A stretch of DNA of 64,000 nt, taken from NCBI RefSeq assembly GCF_040049215.1, contig NZ_JBDZDN010000001.1:682001-746000 (forward strand), written 5' to 3'. The DNA is from Mesorhizobium_K sp040049215 (lineage in GTDB: Bacteria > Pseudomonadota > Alphaproteobacteria > Rhizobiales > Rhizobiaceae). Position numbers and translations under genes: made by a program. A model generated the notes under the pieces. The model worked only from the letters and a program-made list of their open reading frames with translations, was not told where the DNA came from and did not search any database. This document shows, one piece after another, positions 35,870 through 45,159 of the stretch (its first letter is position 1; the number at the start of each line of letters is the position of its first letter).

Positions 35870-37153
35870 TCAGTTGGGCCGGTTGTGGCGCCGGTTGACC
35901 TGGCCGGGGCGGCCGGGAAGCGAAAGCCGCGTGTCCCGGCGCGGGCGTTCGGCCACGACCTTGCCCCTGGCGACGACGCAGAGCCGTTCGGCGCGCAGGC
36001 GTAGCGCTTCGACCGGGTCGCCGGCGTCGAGCACGATGAAGCTGGCGCGCTTGCCGACCGCGAGGCCCAGATGGTCGAGGCCCATGATGGCGGCGTTGAC
36101 ATTGGTCACCATATCGAAGCAGCGCGCCATGTCTGATGGCGAGGACATCTGCGCGACATGCAGCCCCATGAAGGCGACGTCGAGCATGTCGGCGGTGCCG
36201 AGCGAATACCAGGGGTCAAGCACGCAATCCTGGCCGAATCCGACGCGGATACCCAAGGCCAGCATCTCCTTCACCCGCGTCATGCCGCGACGCTTGGGGT
36301 AGGTGTCGTGGCGGCCCTGCAGCATGATGTTGATCAGCGGGTTGGGGATCGCCGAGACGCCCGCTTCGGCAATCAGCGGCAAGAGCTTGGAGACGTAATA
36401 ATTGTCCATCGAATGCATGGACGTCAGGTGCGAGCCGGCCACCCTGCCGGCCAAGCCGAGCCGCTGCGTCTCGTAGGCGAGTTGCTCGATATGGCGCGAC
36501 AGCGGATCGTCGGTCTCGTCGCAATGCATGTCGACCATCAGGCCGCGTCTCGCGGCGATCTCGCAAAGCTCGGTCACGGAACGCGTGCCGTCCGCCATGG
36601 TGCGCTCGAAATGCGGGATGCCGCCGACGACATCGACGCCGAGATCGAGCGCGCGGATGGTGTTTTCGCGCGCCGTCGGCGAGCGGTAGAGACCGTCCTG
36701 CGGAAAAGCGACGAGCTGGAGGTCGATATAGGGCGCGATTTCCTTCTTGACCTCGAGCAAAGCCTCGACGGCGAGCAGCCGGTCGTCGCAGACATCGACA
36801 TGGGTGCGGATGGCGAGCAGGCCCATGGAGACGGCCCAGTCGCAATAGGCAAGCGCCCTTTCCTTCACCGCCTCGTGGGTCAGGAGCGGCTTCAACTCGC
36901 CCCAGAGCGCGATGCCTTCGAGCAGCGTGCCCGACGCGTTGATGCGCGGGATGCCGTAGGAGAGCGTCGCGTCCATGTGGAAATGGGGATCGACGAAGGG
37001 CGGTGAGACAAGGCAGCCGGAGGCGTCGACGACACGGCCGGCCTCGGCCGAAATCGAAGGCTCGATGGCGGCGATGGTTTCGCCGCTGATGCCGATGTCG
37101 GCCGATGTGCCGTCGGGCAGGACGCCGCCCTTGACGATAAGGTCAAAACTCAT
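35870..37153 (-). CDS. codA: Cytosine deaminase-like amidohydrolase
   Basis: The 427-residue metal-dependent amidohydrolase matches the CodA group: PHFHMDATLSYG (HxH), MHCDETDDP (His and catalytic Glu), SHLTSM (His) and FGQDCVLDPWY (Asp). CodA deaminates cytosine to uracil; family members also act on related pyrimidines, guanine-like compounds or creatinine, so the substrate is not certain. It is last in the operon with a nucleoside-type ABC importer, overlapping the permease gene by four bases. This links uptake and deamination of a base or nucleoside. The C-terminal 25 residues are Arg-rich. Confidence 0.78.
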   Translation of the reverse strand: MSFDLIVKGGVLPDGTSADIGISGETIAAIEPSISAEAGRVVDASGCLVSPPFVDPHFHMDATLSYGIPRINASGTLLEGIALWGELKPLLTHEAVKERALAYCDWAVSMGLLAIRTHVDVCDDRLLAVEALLEVKKEIAPYIDLQLVAFPQDGLYRSPTARENTIRALDLGVDVVGGIPHFERTMADGTRSVTELCEIAARRGLMVDMHCDETDDPLSRHIEQLAYETQRLGLAGRVAGSHLTSMHSMDNYYVSKLLPLIAEAGVSAIPNPLINIMLQGRHDTYPKRRGMTRVKEMLALGIRVGFGQDCVLDPWYSLGTADMLDVAFMGLHVAQMSSPSDMARCFDMVTNVNAAIMGLDHLGLAVGKRASFIVLDAGDPVEALRLRAERLCVVARGKVVAERPRRDTRLSLPGRPGQVNRRHNRPN

Positions 37154-38091
37154 CTTTCGCCTTTCTGGTAGGGCATCATCAGCGCCTTGGGATAGGTCGC
37201 GCGGCGGGCGACCAGGATCAGCGCCAGGATCGACAGCGCGTAGGGCATCATCAGGAAGATCTGGTAGGGCACCACGCCGCCGGTGAGCTGCTGGAGGCGG
37301 ACCTGGTAGGCATCGAAGGCGGCGAAGAGGATGGCGCCAAGCAGCGCCTTGCCCGGGCGCCAGGAGCCGAAGACGACGAGCGCGATGCAGATCCAGCCGC
37401 GGCCATTGATCATCTCGAAGAAGAAGGAGTTGAAGGCCGACATGGTGAGGAAGGCGCCGCCGATGGCCATCAGCGCGCTGCCGGCGACCACCGCGCCCAT
37501 GCGGATGGCGGCGACGCTGATGCCTTGCGCCTCCACGGCCGACGGGTTCTCGCCGGCGGCCCGGACCGCGAGGCCGAGCGGCGTGCGGTAGAGCACCCAG
37601 GCGGTGAGCGCGACGGTGAGGAAGGCGAGATAGGTGAGCGGCGTCTGCGAGAACAGCGCCTCGCCGACGACGGGTATCTGCGACAGGCCCGGGATCGGCA
37701 GCGGCTGGAAGGGCTCGATCTTGGGCGGCGAGGTGACCTCGGGCAGCGCCAGCCGGTAGGTGAAGTAGGTAAGGCTGGTGGCAAGCAGGGTGACGCCGAT
37801 GCCGACGACATGCTGGGACAGGCCGAGCGGCACGGTGAGCGTGGCATGCAGCAGGCCGAACATGGCGCCGGCAAGGGCGGCGACCACAACGCCCATCCAG
37901 AGATCGCCGCCGGCATAGACGGTGAACCAGCCGGCGAAGGCGCCGGCCGTCATGATGCCCTCGATGCCGAGATTGAGCACGCCGGCGCGCTCGCAGATCA
38001 GCTCGCCCATGGTGGCGAAGATGAGCGGCGAGGCGATGCGGATGGCGGCGACCCAGAAGGAGGCGGTGAGGAGAATGTCGAGCGCTTCCAT
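37150..38091 (-). CDS. Nucleoside-type ABC transporter permease (NupC/YufQ group)
   Basis: The 313-residue permease belongs to the BPD-transp-2 family with eight to ten membrane segments, including LICERAGVLNLGIEGIM, a block typical of nucleoside/simple-sugar permeases. The ATG at 38091 has GAGG at good spacing; a GTG at 38100 is possible. The start overlaps the stop of the upstream permease gene by one base (TGATG), showing translational coupling. Confidence 0.88.
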   Translation of the reverse strand: MEALDILLTASFWVAAIRIASPLIFATMGELICERAGVLNLGIEGIMTAGAFAGWFTVYAGGDLWMGVVVAALAGAMFGLLHATLTVPLGLSQHVVGIGVTLLATSLTYFTYRLALPEVTSPPKIEPFQPLPIPGLSQIPVVGEALFSQTPLTYLAFLTVALTAWVLYRTPLGLAVRAAGENPSAVEAQGISVAAIRMGAVVAGSALMAIGGAFLTMSAFNSFFFEMINGRGWICIALVVFGSWRPGKALLGAILFAAFDAYQVRLQQLTGGVVPYQIFLMMPYALSILALILVARRATYPKALMMPYQKGER

Positions 38092-39140
38092 CACCTCCAC
38101 CTCAGACGGTAGCGCGTGAAGAGGATCGCCACGACCATGGTGAGCAGCGCTGTCGCGACCATGACGTCGGCGATGTAGCTCGGCACGCCGGCCGATCGGC
38201 TCATGGCGTCGGCGCCGACGAAGATGCCGGCAACGAAGATCGCCGAGGCGACGACGCCGACAGGATTGAGCATGGCGAGCATGGCGACCACGATGCCCGA
38301 ATAGCCGTAGCCGGGCGACAGATCGAGGGTAAGGTTGCCCTTGAGGCCGGAAACCTCGCAGAAGCCGGCGAGCGCTGCGAGCCCGCCCGAGAGAAGCGCC
38401 GTCTTCATCAGCACCGTGTTGACCGGAATGCCGGCGAAGGAAGCCGCCTGCGGATTGTGGCCCACGGCGCGCATCTCGTAGCCAAGCACCGTCTTCTTCA
38501 TGACCACCCAGACGATAACCGCCGAGACGATGGCCAAGACGAAACCATAGTGCAGCCGCTTGCCCTGGATGATGCGCGGAAGCTGCGCTTCCGCGATGAC
38601 CTTGGAAGACTGCGGCCAGCCGAGCCCCATCGGATCCTTCAGCGGACCTTCCAGCAGCATGGAAACGAAGAGGAGGACGATGAAATTGAGAAGCAGCGTG
38701 GTGACGACTTCGTCGACGCCGAAGCGGGTCTTCAGAACGGCCGGTCCAAGCAGGAGCAGCGCACCGGCCGCCATGGCGACCGCCATGATGACCGGTATGA
38801 GCAGGAAGGACGGCAATGGCAGCGCGCCGGTGCCGAGCACGACGGTGACGACACCACCGATATAGAGCTGGGCTTCGGCGCCGATATTCCAGAGCTTGGC
38901 CCGGAAGGCGACCGCGACGGCAAGGCCGGTGAAGATGAGAGGGGTCGCGCGGGTCAGCGTCTCCAGCAGCGCGAATTGCGAGCCGGCGGCGCCCTTCCAG
39001 ACGAGGTAGAAGACGGAAAACGGAGAGGCGCCGGCGGCAAGCACCAGCAGCGACGCGATGACGACCGTCAGGATGATCGCCGACACGGGGAAGAGCAGCG
39101 TGGCTACGATGGACGGCGCGGGCTTCGGCTCAAGGCGCAT
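38091..39140 (-). CDS. Nucleoside-type ABC transporter permease (NupB/YufP group)
   Basis: The 349-residue permease is the partner of the one at 37150. The motif AKLWNIGAEAQLYIG matches YufP-type nucleoside permeases. About ten hydrophobic segments are present. The gene is 14 bases downstream of the ATPase gene in the same operon. Confidence 0.88.
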   Translation of the reverse strand: MRLEPKPAPSIVATLLFPVSAIILTVVIASLLVLAAGASPFSVFYLVWKGAAGSQFALLETLTRATPLIFTGLAVAVAFRAKLWNIGAEAQLYIGGVVTVVLGTGALPLPSFLLIPVIMAVAMAAGALLLLGPAVLKTRFGVDEVVTTLLLNFIVLLFVSMLLEGPLKDPMGLGWPQSSKVIAEAQLPRIIQGKRLHYGFVLAIVSAVIVWVVMKKTVLGYEMRAVGHNPQAASFAGIPVNTVLMKTALLSGGLAALAGFCEVSGLKGNLTLDLSPGYGYSGIVVAMLAMLNPVGVVASAIFVAGIFVGADAMSRSAGVPSYIADVMVATALLTMVVAILFTRYRLRWR

Positions 39141-39154
39141 GGAAGTGACCCATT

Positions 39155-40669
39155 TCAGGCGGCCTCCATGCCGTGGCCGGCCATGAGCTCGCCAAGCTCG
39201 CGCACGCTGCGTTCGCCGCGCGCCGAGGACGGGGAAAGACGCCCTTTGGACATCACGATGATGCGGTCGGAGAGAGCCAGAATCTCTTCGAGGTCTTCGG
39301 AAATCAGCAGGATGGCGGCGCCGCGCTCCCGCGCCTCGACGAGCTTGCGGTGGACGTAGCCGACGGCGCCGACGTCGAGCCCGCGCGTCGGCTGGTTGGC
39401 GAGGATCACCGTCGGATCGGGATCGAGCGCCCGGCCGAGGATGAGTTTCTGCATGTTACCGCCGGAGAGCAGTCGGATACGCGCTTCCGGCGAAGGACAT
39501 TTGACGTCGTAGTCGGCAATGATCTGCTGCGCGAAGCCACGCGCGGCAGCCCAGTCGAGGAAGCCCCGCCGGCTGAAGCGCGGCGTGCGGTAGCGTTCCG
39601 CGATCACGTTCTCGGTGACGCTCATGTCGGCGATCGTGCCGACGGCGTGGCGATCCTCCGGGATGCGCGCAATGCCGGCCGCAAGTGCGGCGCGCGGTGA
39701 CCAGTCGTGAACGGCGGCTCCGCGCACGATGATCTCGCCCGAGGCCGGCGCCTCAGTGCCTGATATCAGCGCGGCGAGTGCGGCCTGGCCGTTGCCCGAG
39801 ACGCCGGCAAGTCCGGTGATCTGGCCGCCGCGCAACGACAGCGAGATGCGGTCGAGCGACACGCCGGCGCCGCGCCTGATGGTGGAGACGGCGTTGAGGA
39901 CGAACTGCAGCGGGCCGGGCTCGGACGGCGGCACGGACGCCTGTTCGACCTCCTGCCCGACCATCAGCGCCGCAAGCTCGGCGCGATTCGTTTCGGCGGT
40001 GACGCGCTCGCCGGTCAGGCGGCCGGCTCGGAGCACCAGGACGCGGTCGCTGACCGCCATGACTTCGTTCAGCTTGTGCGAGATGAATATGATCGACAGC
40101 CCCTGACCGACAAGAAGCTTCAGCGTGGCGAAGAGCGCGTCGGTTTCGGCGGGCGTCAACACTGCCGTCGGCTCGTCCAGGATCAGGATCCTGGCGTCGC
40201 GGTAGAGCGCCTTCAGGATCTCGACGCGCTGGCGTTCGCCGACCGAAAGCGATGACACCTGGGCCTTGGGATCGACCGCGAGGCCGTACTCCCAGGACAT
40301 CTTCTCGATGCGCTCGCGCGCGCCGAGGCGGTCGAGCTTCCAACTCCGCAGCCCTTGCGTGCCGAGCGCGATGTTCTCCAGTACCGTCAAGTTGTCGGCC
40401 AGCGTGAAATGCTGGTGCACCATGCCGATGCCGGAACCGATCGCGGCACTGGGATCTCCTGATGGAAGCGGTTTGCCTGATACCTCGACCGTGCCCTCGT
40501 CGGCGACATAGTGGCCGAAGAGGATGTTCATCAGCGTGGTCTTGCCGGCGCCGTTCTCGCCGAGCAGCGCTACCACCTCGCCGCGCGCGAGCTCGAAGGA
40601 GATCGCGTCGTTGGCGACGAGCGGACCGAAACGCTTGGTGATGCCGGAGAGGCGAAGGACGGGAGACAT
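39155..40669 (-). CDS. Nucleoside-type ABC transporter ATP-binding protein, two ABC domains
   Basis: The 504-residue protein holds two ATPase domains. Domain 1 has Walker A GENGAGKTTL, signature LSVGERQRVEIL and Walker B LILDEPTAVL. Domain 2 has signature LSGGNMQKLILG but a degenerate P-loop (GVSGNGQAAL), as usual in sugar and nucleoside importers. It energises the two permeases encoded downstream. It is 214 bases from the binding-protein gene, with repeats in between. Confidence 0.92.
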   Translation of the reverse strand: MSPVLRLSGITKRFGPLVANDAISFELARGEVVALLGENGAGKTTLMNILFGHYVADEGTVEVSGKPLPSGDPSAAIGSGIGMVHQHFTLADNLTVLENIALGTQGLRSWKLDRLGARERIEKMSWEYGLAVDPKAQVSSLSVGERQRVEILKALYRDARILILDEPTAVLTPAETDALFATLKLLVGQGLSIIFISHKLNEVMAVSDRVLVLRAGRLTGERVTAETNRAELAALMVGQEVEQASVPPSEPGPLQFVLNAVSTIRRGAGVSLDRISLSLRGGQITGLAGVSGNGQAALAALISGTEAPASGEIIVRGAAVHDWSPRAALAAGIARIPEDRHAVGTIADMSVTENVIAERYRTPRFSRRGFLDWAAARGFAQQIIADYDVKCPSPEARIRLLSGGNMQKLILGRALDPDPTVILANQPTRGLDVGAVGYVHRKLVEARERGAAILLISEDLEEILALSDRIIVMSKGRLSPSSARGERSVRELGELMAGHGMEAA

Positions 40670-40697
40670 GGGCTGAATTCCTTCCTTCTCACTTCAA

Positions 40698-40876
40698 GAG
40701 CATGATCATTTCCGAAAACCGGTTCCCACTTTTCGGGATCATGCACATGAGGGAGAAGGTGGCCGAGCAAAGCGAGGTCGGATGAGGGGTGTCAAGCGAT
40801 CTCACCCCTCACCCGGTTTGCCAGCCTCGCAGCAAACTGCTGGGGGCAAACCGACCTCTCCCTCAAGGGGAGAGGT
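40698..40876. repeat. Mosaic of rhizobial intergenic palindromes
   Basis: Unit one (40700-40744) has arms GCATGATC / GATCATGC enclosing inner arms CCGAAAA / TTTTCGG, a form I know as very frequent in Mesorhizobium-type genomes. Unit two (40814-40853) has arms CGGTTTGCC / GGCAAACCG. Unit three (40855-40875) is CCTCTCCC-TCAA-GGGGAGAGG. The mosaic sits between binding-protein and ATPase genes, like the repeat at 22787. Confidence 0.75.
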
Positions 40877-40883
40877 TACCCTA

Positions 40884-41918
40884 TCACGACGACTTAGGCT
40901 CTTCGTCGTTGACGACGGTGACCAGCGAGCCGTCCTTGATCGCCTTTTCCTTCTCGGCGACCTTGGCCATGACTTCGGCCGGCACCTTGCCCTCGAAAGT
41001 GCCGAGCGGTGCGAGCGAGCAGCCGCCCTCCTTCATGAAGGAATAGACGCCGTAGTCGGCCGCCTTGAAGGTGCCGGCCTTGACCTCGGCGATTGCCTTG
41101 TCGAGCGTCGGCTCGAAGTGCCATAGCGCCGAGGCGACGACCGTCTCGGGATAGTCTCCCTGAGTGTCTATGACGTTGCCGATGGCGAGCACGCCCTTTT
41201 CCTTGGCCGCGTCCGAGACGCCGAAACGCTCGGCGTACATGACGTCCGCGCCGCCGTCGATCTGCGCGAAGGCGGTCTCCTTGGCCTTGGGCGGATCGAA
41301 CCAGGAGCCGATGAAGGCGACCTGGAACTTCGTGTCGGGCGCGGTCTCCTTAACGCCCGCCATGAAGGCGTTCATCAGGCGGTTGACCTCGGGGATCGGA
41401 AAGCCGCCGACCATGCCGATGTTCTTCGACTTGGTCATGGCGCCGGCGATGATGCCGGTGAGGTAGGAGGCGTCCTGGATATAATTGTCGAAGACCGAGA
41501 AATTCGGGTTCTTGTCGTCGGGCTTGAAGGAAGAGCCCATCAGGAACGCAGTTTCCGGATAGTCCGCCGCTACCGTCCGCGCAGCCTCCTCGACGCCAAA
41601 GACCTCGCCGACGATCAGCTTGTTGCCGGCCTCGGCATATTCGCGCATAACGCGCTCGTAGTCGGTGTTCGAGACGTTCTCGGTGGCGACATATTCGATG
41701 TCGCCGCGGTCCTTGGCCGCGTTGGCCGCCTTGTGGATGCGGCTGACCCACTGCTGCTCGAACGGGACCGTATAGATGGCTGCAACCTTAAGCTTCTCCT
41801 GCGCGAACAGGCGCGAGGGAGCGCCGACGGCGGCGAGCGCCGCCGCCGCTCCCGAAGCCTTCAGCAACTGCCTGCGGGAGAACGCCGGGAGGCCGGCAAG
41901 AAACTGATTTCTGGGCAT
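40884..41918 (-). CDS. BMP-family nucleoside-type ABC substrate-binding protein
   Basis: The 344-residue periplasmic protein has a twin-arginine signal (SRRQLLKASGAAAAL, cleavage near LFAQ). The BmpA/Med-family fold is seen in VAAIYTVPFEQQWVSRIHKA and DGGADVMYAERFG. Family members bind nucleosides or related compounds. GAGGTGG precedes the ATG. It leads the operon 41918-35870. A TTGACCA / TGGTCAA pair flanks the upstream region at 41922-41928 and 41977-41983. Confidence 0.88.
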   Translation of the reverse strand: MPRNQFLAGLPAFSRRQLLKASGAAAALAAVGAPSRLFAQEKLKVAAIYTVPFEQQWVSRIHKAANAAKDRGDIEYVATENVSNTDYERVMREYAEAGNKLIVGEVFGVEEAARTVAADYPETAFLMGSSFKPDDKNPNFSVFDNYIQDASYLTGIIAGAMTKSKNIGMVGGFPIPEVNRLMNAFMAGVKETAPDTKFQVAFIGSWFDPPKAKETAFAQIDGGADVMYAERFGVSDAAKEKGVLAIGNVIDTQGDYPETVVASALWHFEPTLDKAIAEVKAGTFKAADYGVYSFMKEGGCSLAPLGTFEGKVPAEVMAKVAEKEKAIKDGSLVTVVNDEEPKSS

Positions 41919-42067
41919 ATTTTGACCACCTCTGGTTGTTTCAGGTTCAGGTTCATCCCGTCCTGTTTTTATCGTTTGGTCAAGATTAGGCTAAATCCTT
42001 CACACCGGCAATCGACCGCTGGGCGCTGCCCAAGGGTAAATTCGACGCCGCCCTGGCGCCGCGACTT

Positions 42068-42091
42068 TCCCGCCGCGATGCGGCGGCGGGA
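42068..42091. other. GC-rich hairpin between divergent operons
   Basis: A perfect 9-base stem, TCCCGCCGC / GCGGCGGGA with loop GATGCG, lies between the BMP operon and the exporter gene. No T-tract follows on either strand, so it is not a clear terminator. Confidence 0.4.
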
Positions 42092-42168
42092 CCTTTCAAT
42101 CGTGACTTGACCGAATCCTTCCTATATAGGCCGCCTGCACCCCATTCCTGGTCCCGGGACGTCGTCGA

Positions 42169-43926
42169 TTGCTCAAGTTTTTCCGCTCCTCCGCGAACCA
42201 GCGCCTGGTCGGCCGGCTGCTCAGAGAGTCGTTCCGAATGCATGCCGGACTCTACGGCATTGCAATCATCGCAATGATGGTGATGGCGGCCATGACGGCC
42301 GGAAGCGCCTGGATCATGCGCGACATCGCTAACGAGTTTGCCGGCCCCAAGAGCATCGAAAACATCTACTTCATCGCCGGCGCCGTCGCCGCGATCTTTA
42401 TCATCAAAGGCGCCGCAACCTACATTCAGGCGCTGTATCTCAGCCGCGCCGGCAACTCGATCATCGCCGACCGGCAGCGCAAGATATACGACCGCCTGCT
42501 GGAGCACGGAATCGAGTTCTACCATTCGTATTCATCGGCCGATCTGATTACGCGCATGACGCAAAGCGCCCAGAAAGCCAGAAGTGTCGTGGATATCCTG
42601 GTCACGACCTTCATCCGCGATCTGTTCTCCGTCGTCGGACTCGTGCTGGTCATGGCAATTCAGCAGCCCGTCCTGTCGCTTGTCGCCTTCATCTTCGGTC
42701 CGATCGCAATCCTAGCGGTCAACAAGCTCCTCAAGAAAACACGGCGGATCGCGGAGAAGGAAATGGCTTCCATCTCCACGATCATGCGCGTGATGCAGGA
42801 GACGGTGTTCGGCGCGCGCATCGTGAAATCCTTCAACCTGGAAGGCATGATGCGCAACCGCATGTACAAGGCGGTGGCCGACGTCGAGAATCGCGCGAAC
42901 AGCATCGCGGCACTCGAAGCCGTCACCAACCCGATCATGGAAACGCTGGCCGGACTGGCGATCGCCGGCGTGATCCTGATCAGCGGCTACCTGATTGTCG
43001 AGGAAGGTCATACGCCGGGATCGGTCATGGCTTTCATCACCGCGATGCTGCTCGCCTACGAGCCCGCCAAACGGCTGGCGCGCGCGCGCGTCTCGCTGGA
43101 AAAAGGCATGGTGGGCGTCAGACTGATGTACGAGATCGCCGACCGCCCGCTGAAGCTCGAGGAAGCGCCAGACGCCAAGCCGCTGTCGGAGGGGCCCGGC
43201 GAAATCCGCTTCGAGGACGTGTCGTTCTCCTACCGCGACGGCGAGGCGGTTCTGTCCGACCTCGACATGGTGTTCCCCGCCGGCCAGATGACGGCGCTGG
43301 TCGGCGCGTCGGGCGGCGGCAAGTCCACGGTGCTCAACCTGATCATGCGCCTCTACGATCCGGACAAGGGCCGGGTGCTTTTCGACGGCGAGGACATAAA
43401 ATACGCGACGCTGCATTCGCTGCGCGAGAAGTTCGCCTATGTCAGCCAGGACACGTTCCTTTTCGAAGGAACCGTGATGGACAATATCCGCATGGGCAGG
43501 CAGGAGGCGACGGACGAGGCGGTCGTCGCGGCGGCGAAGGCGGCCAACGCGCATGCCTTCATCAAGGCCATGCCCGAGGGTTACGCGACGCATATTGGCG
43601 AAAACGGCGTGCTGCTCTCGGGCGGCCAGCGGCAGCGCATCTCGATCGCGCGGGCGATGCTGCGCAACTCGCAGATCCTGCTGCTCGACGAGGCGACGAG
43701 CGCGCTCGATGCCGAATCCGAATCGTTGTTCCGCGATGCGCTGGAGAACCTGCAGCAAGGCAGGACGATGATCGTCATCGCGCATCGCCTGTCGACCGTG
43801 CACCGCGCCAACAACATCATCGTGCTGGAGGCGGGCAGGATCGTCGAACAGGGATCGCATTCCGAATTGCTGGCCTTGCCGGGCGGCACGTACAAGAAGC
43901 TGCACGAGTACCAGCTCCTGCCTTGA
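42169..43926 (+). CDS. MsbA-like ABC exporter (fused membrane and ATPase domains)
   Basis: The 585-residue half-transporter has a six-helix membrane domain (about 20-310) and an ATPase domain with Walker A GASGGGKSTV, signature LSGGQRQRIS, Walker B LLLDEATSALD and the His loop VIAHRLSTV. It resembles lipid/drug flippases of the MsbA group and works as a homodimer in the inner membrane. I chose the TTG at 42169 because homologues carry the residues before the first ATG (42238). The ribosome binding site is weak. The gene is monocistronic; the substrate is unknown. Confidence 0.86.
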   Translation: MLKFFRSSANQRLVGRLLRESFRMHAGLYGIAIIAMMVMAAMTAGSAWIMRDIANEFAGPKSIENIYFIAGAVAAIFIIKGAATYIQALYLSRAGNSIIADRQRKIYDRLLEHGIEFYHSYSSADLITRMTQSAQKARSVVDILVTTFIRDLFSVVGLVLVMAIQQPVLSLVAFIFGPIAILAVNKLLKKTRRIAEKEMASISTIMRVMQETVFGARIVKSFNLEGMMRNRMYKAVADVENRANSIAALEAVTNPIMETLAGLAIAGVILISGYLIVEEGHTPGSVMAFITAMLLAYEPAKRLARARVSLEKGMVGVRLMYEIADRPLKLEEAPDAKPLSEGPGEIRFEDVSFSYRDGEAVLSDLDMVFPAGQMTALVGASGGGKSTVLNLIMRLYDPDKGRVLFDGEDIKYATLHSLREKFAYVSQDTFLFEGTVMDNIRMGRQEATDEAVVAAAKAANAHAFIKAMPEGYATHIGENGVLLSGGQRQRISIARAMLRNSQILLLDEATSALDAESESLFRDALENLQQGRTMIVIAHRLSTVHRANNIIVLEAGRIVEQGSHSELLALPGGTYKKLHEYQLLP

Positions 43927-44017
43927 AAATGGCCGCACAGGGCCGGGTTCCCGCCGCGCCGCTTTCCGGCTTGACGCCTGGCGCGCGACAATCATCATCG
44001 AGCCAAAGGAGACCTTG

Positions 44018-45103
44018 ATGCAGCTCGTTTTCGACGGCCACAACGACGTGCTCTACCGCCTGTGGAATCATGCGGCCAAGGACACAGATCCCGTCGCCGA
44101 GTTCATCGAAGGTCCGGAAAAGGCCGGCTACACGGGATCGCAGCGCGGTCATATCGACATGGCGCGCGCCAAGGCGGGCGGCCTCGCCGGCGGGCTTTGC
44201 GCGATCTATATCACGTCCGGCCATCTCGACTTCGGCAAGCCGGACGAGAAAGGCCACTATGCAACGCCGCTCTCGGCGCCGCTCGAGCGGCAGCCGTCGC
44301 TCGACATCGCGCTCGACATGGCGGCGATCGCGTTGCGCATCGAACGGACCGGCGGCTGGAAGATCTGCCGCAACTCGGCGGACATCGCCGCCTCGATAAA
44401 GGCGGGGGCCTTCGCGGCGGTGCTGCACATGGAAGGGTGCGAGGCGATCGACGCCGAGCTTTCCGCGCTTGAATTGTTTTACGCCGCCGGACTGCGCTCG
44501 CTCGGACCCGTGTGGAGCCGCAACAACATCTTCGGGCATGGCGTGCCCTTCGCCTATCCGATGAGCCCCGACACCGGCCCCGGCCTCACCGAGGCCGGCA
44601 AACGGCTGGTCAAGGAATGCAACCGGCTCGGCATCATGATCGATCTCGCCCACATTACCGAAAAGGGTTTCTGGGACGTGGCGAAGCTTTCGGACCAGCC
44701 GCTGGTGGTGAGCCATTCCAACGTGCACGCGATCACGCCTGTCGCTCGCAACCTGACCGACCGGCAGCTCGACGCGGTGCGCGAGAGCAAGGGGCTGGTC
44801 GGCCTGAACTTCGCCGTCGGCATGCTCAGGCCCGACGGAAGAGAGGACGCCAACACGCCGATCTCCGACATGGTCCGCCACATCGATCATCTGGTCGAAC
44901 GGATCGGAATCCACGGCGTGGCGATCGGATCGGACTTCGACGGGGCGACGGTTCCCGCCGAAATCGGCGACGCCGCGGGCCTGCAGAAGCTCGTTGAAGG
45001 CTTGAGGAACGCCGGATATGGTGAAAGGGATCTGGCAAAGATATGCCGCGAGAACTGGCTGAGAATACTGGCCTCGGCCTGGCACGAAACGGCTGCTGCC
45101 TGA
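44018..45103 (+). CDS. Membrane-dipeptidase family (M19) dipeptidase
   Basis: The 361-residue protein matches peptidase family M19 (renal dipeptidase), a binuclear zinc TIM barrel. Visible are DGHNDVLYR (metal His/Asp), LHMEGCEAI (bridging Glu) and SHSNVHAI (His). There is no signal peptide, so it acts in the cytoplasm. AAGGAG lies seven bases before the ATG at 44018. It is followed by a complete dipeptide ABC importer, so it likely hydrolyses imported dipeptides, possibly D-amino-acid-containing ones. Confidence 0.88.
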   Translation: MQLVFDGHNDVLYRLWNHAAKDTDPVAEFIEGPEKAGYTGSQRGHIDMARAKAGGLAGGLCAIYITSGHLDFGKPDEKGHYATPLSAPLERQPSLDIALDMAAIALRIERTGGWKICRNSADIAASIKAGAFAAVLHMEGCEAIDAELSALELFYAAGLRSLGPVWSRNNIFGHGVPFAYPMSPDTGPGLTEAGKRLVKECNRLGIMIDLAHITEKGFWDVAKLSDQPLVVSHSNVHAITPVARNLTDRQLDAVRESKGLVGLNFAVGMLRPDGREDANTPISDMVRHIDHLVERIGIHGVAIGSDFDGATVPAEIGDAAGLQKLVEGLRNAGYGERDLAKICRENWLRILASAWHETAAA

Positions 45104-45159
45104 CGGGAGAGCCTCGAAAAAGAGAGCAAATTCAACAACAAGAACAGGGAACCACCGAC

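Noticed and set aside
42107..42128. TTGACC and TATATA before the MsbA-like gene as a promoter
   Set aside because: The two hexamers are only 10 bases apart, far from the 16-18 needed; no alternative -35 fits.
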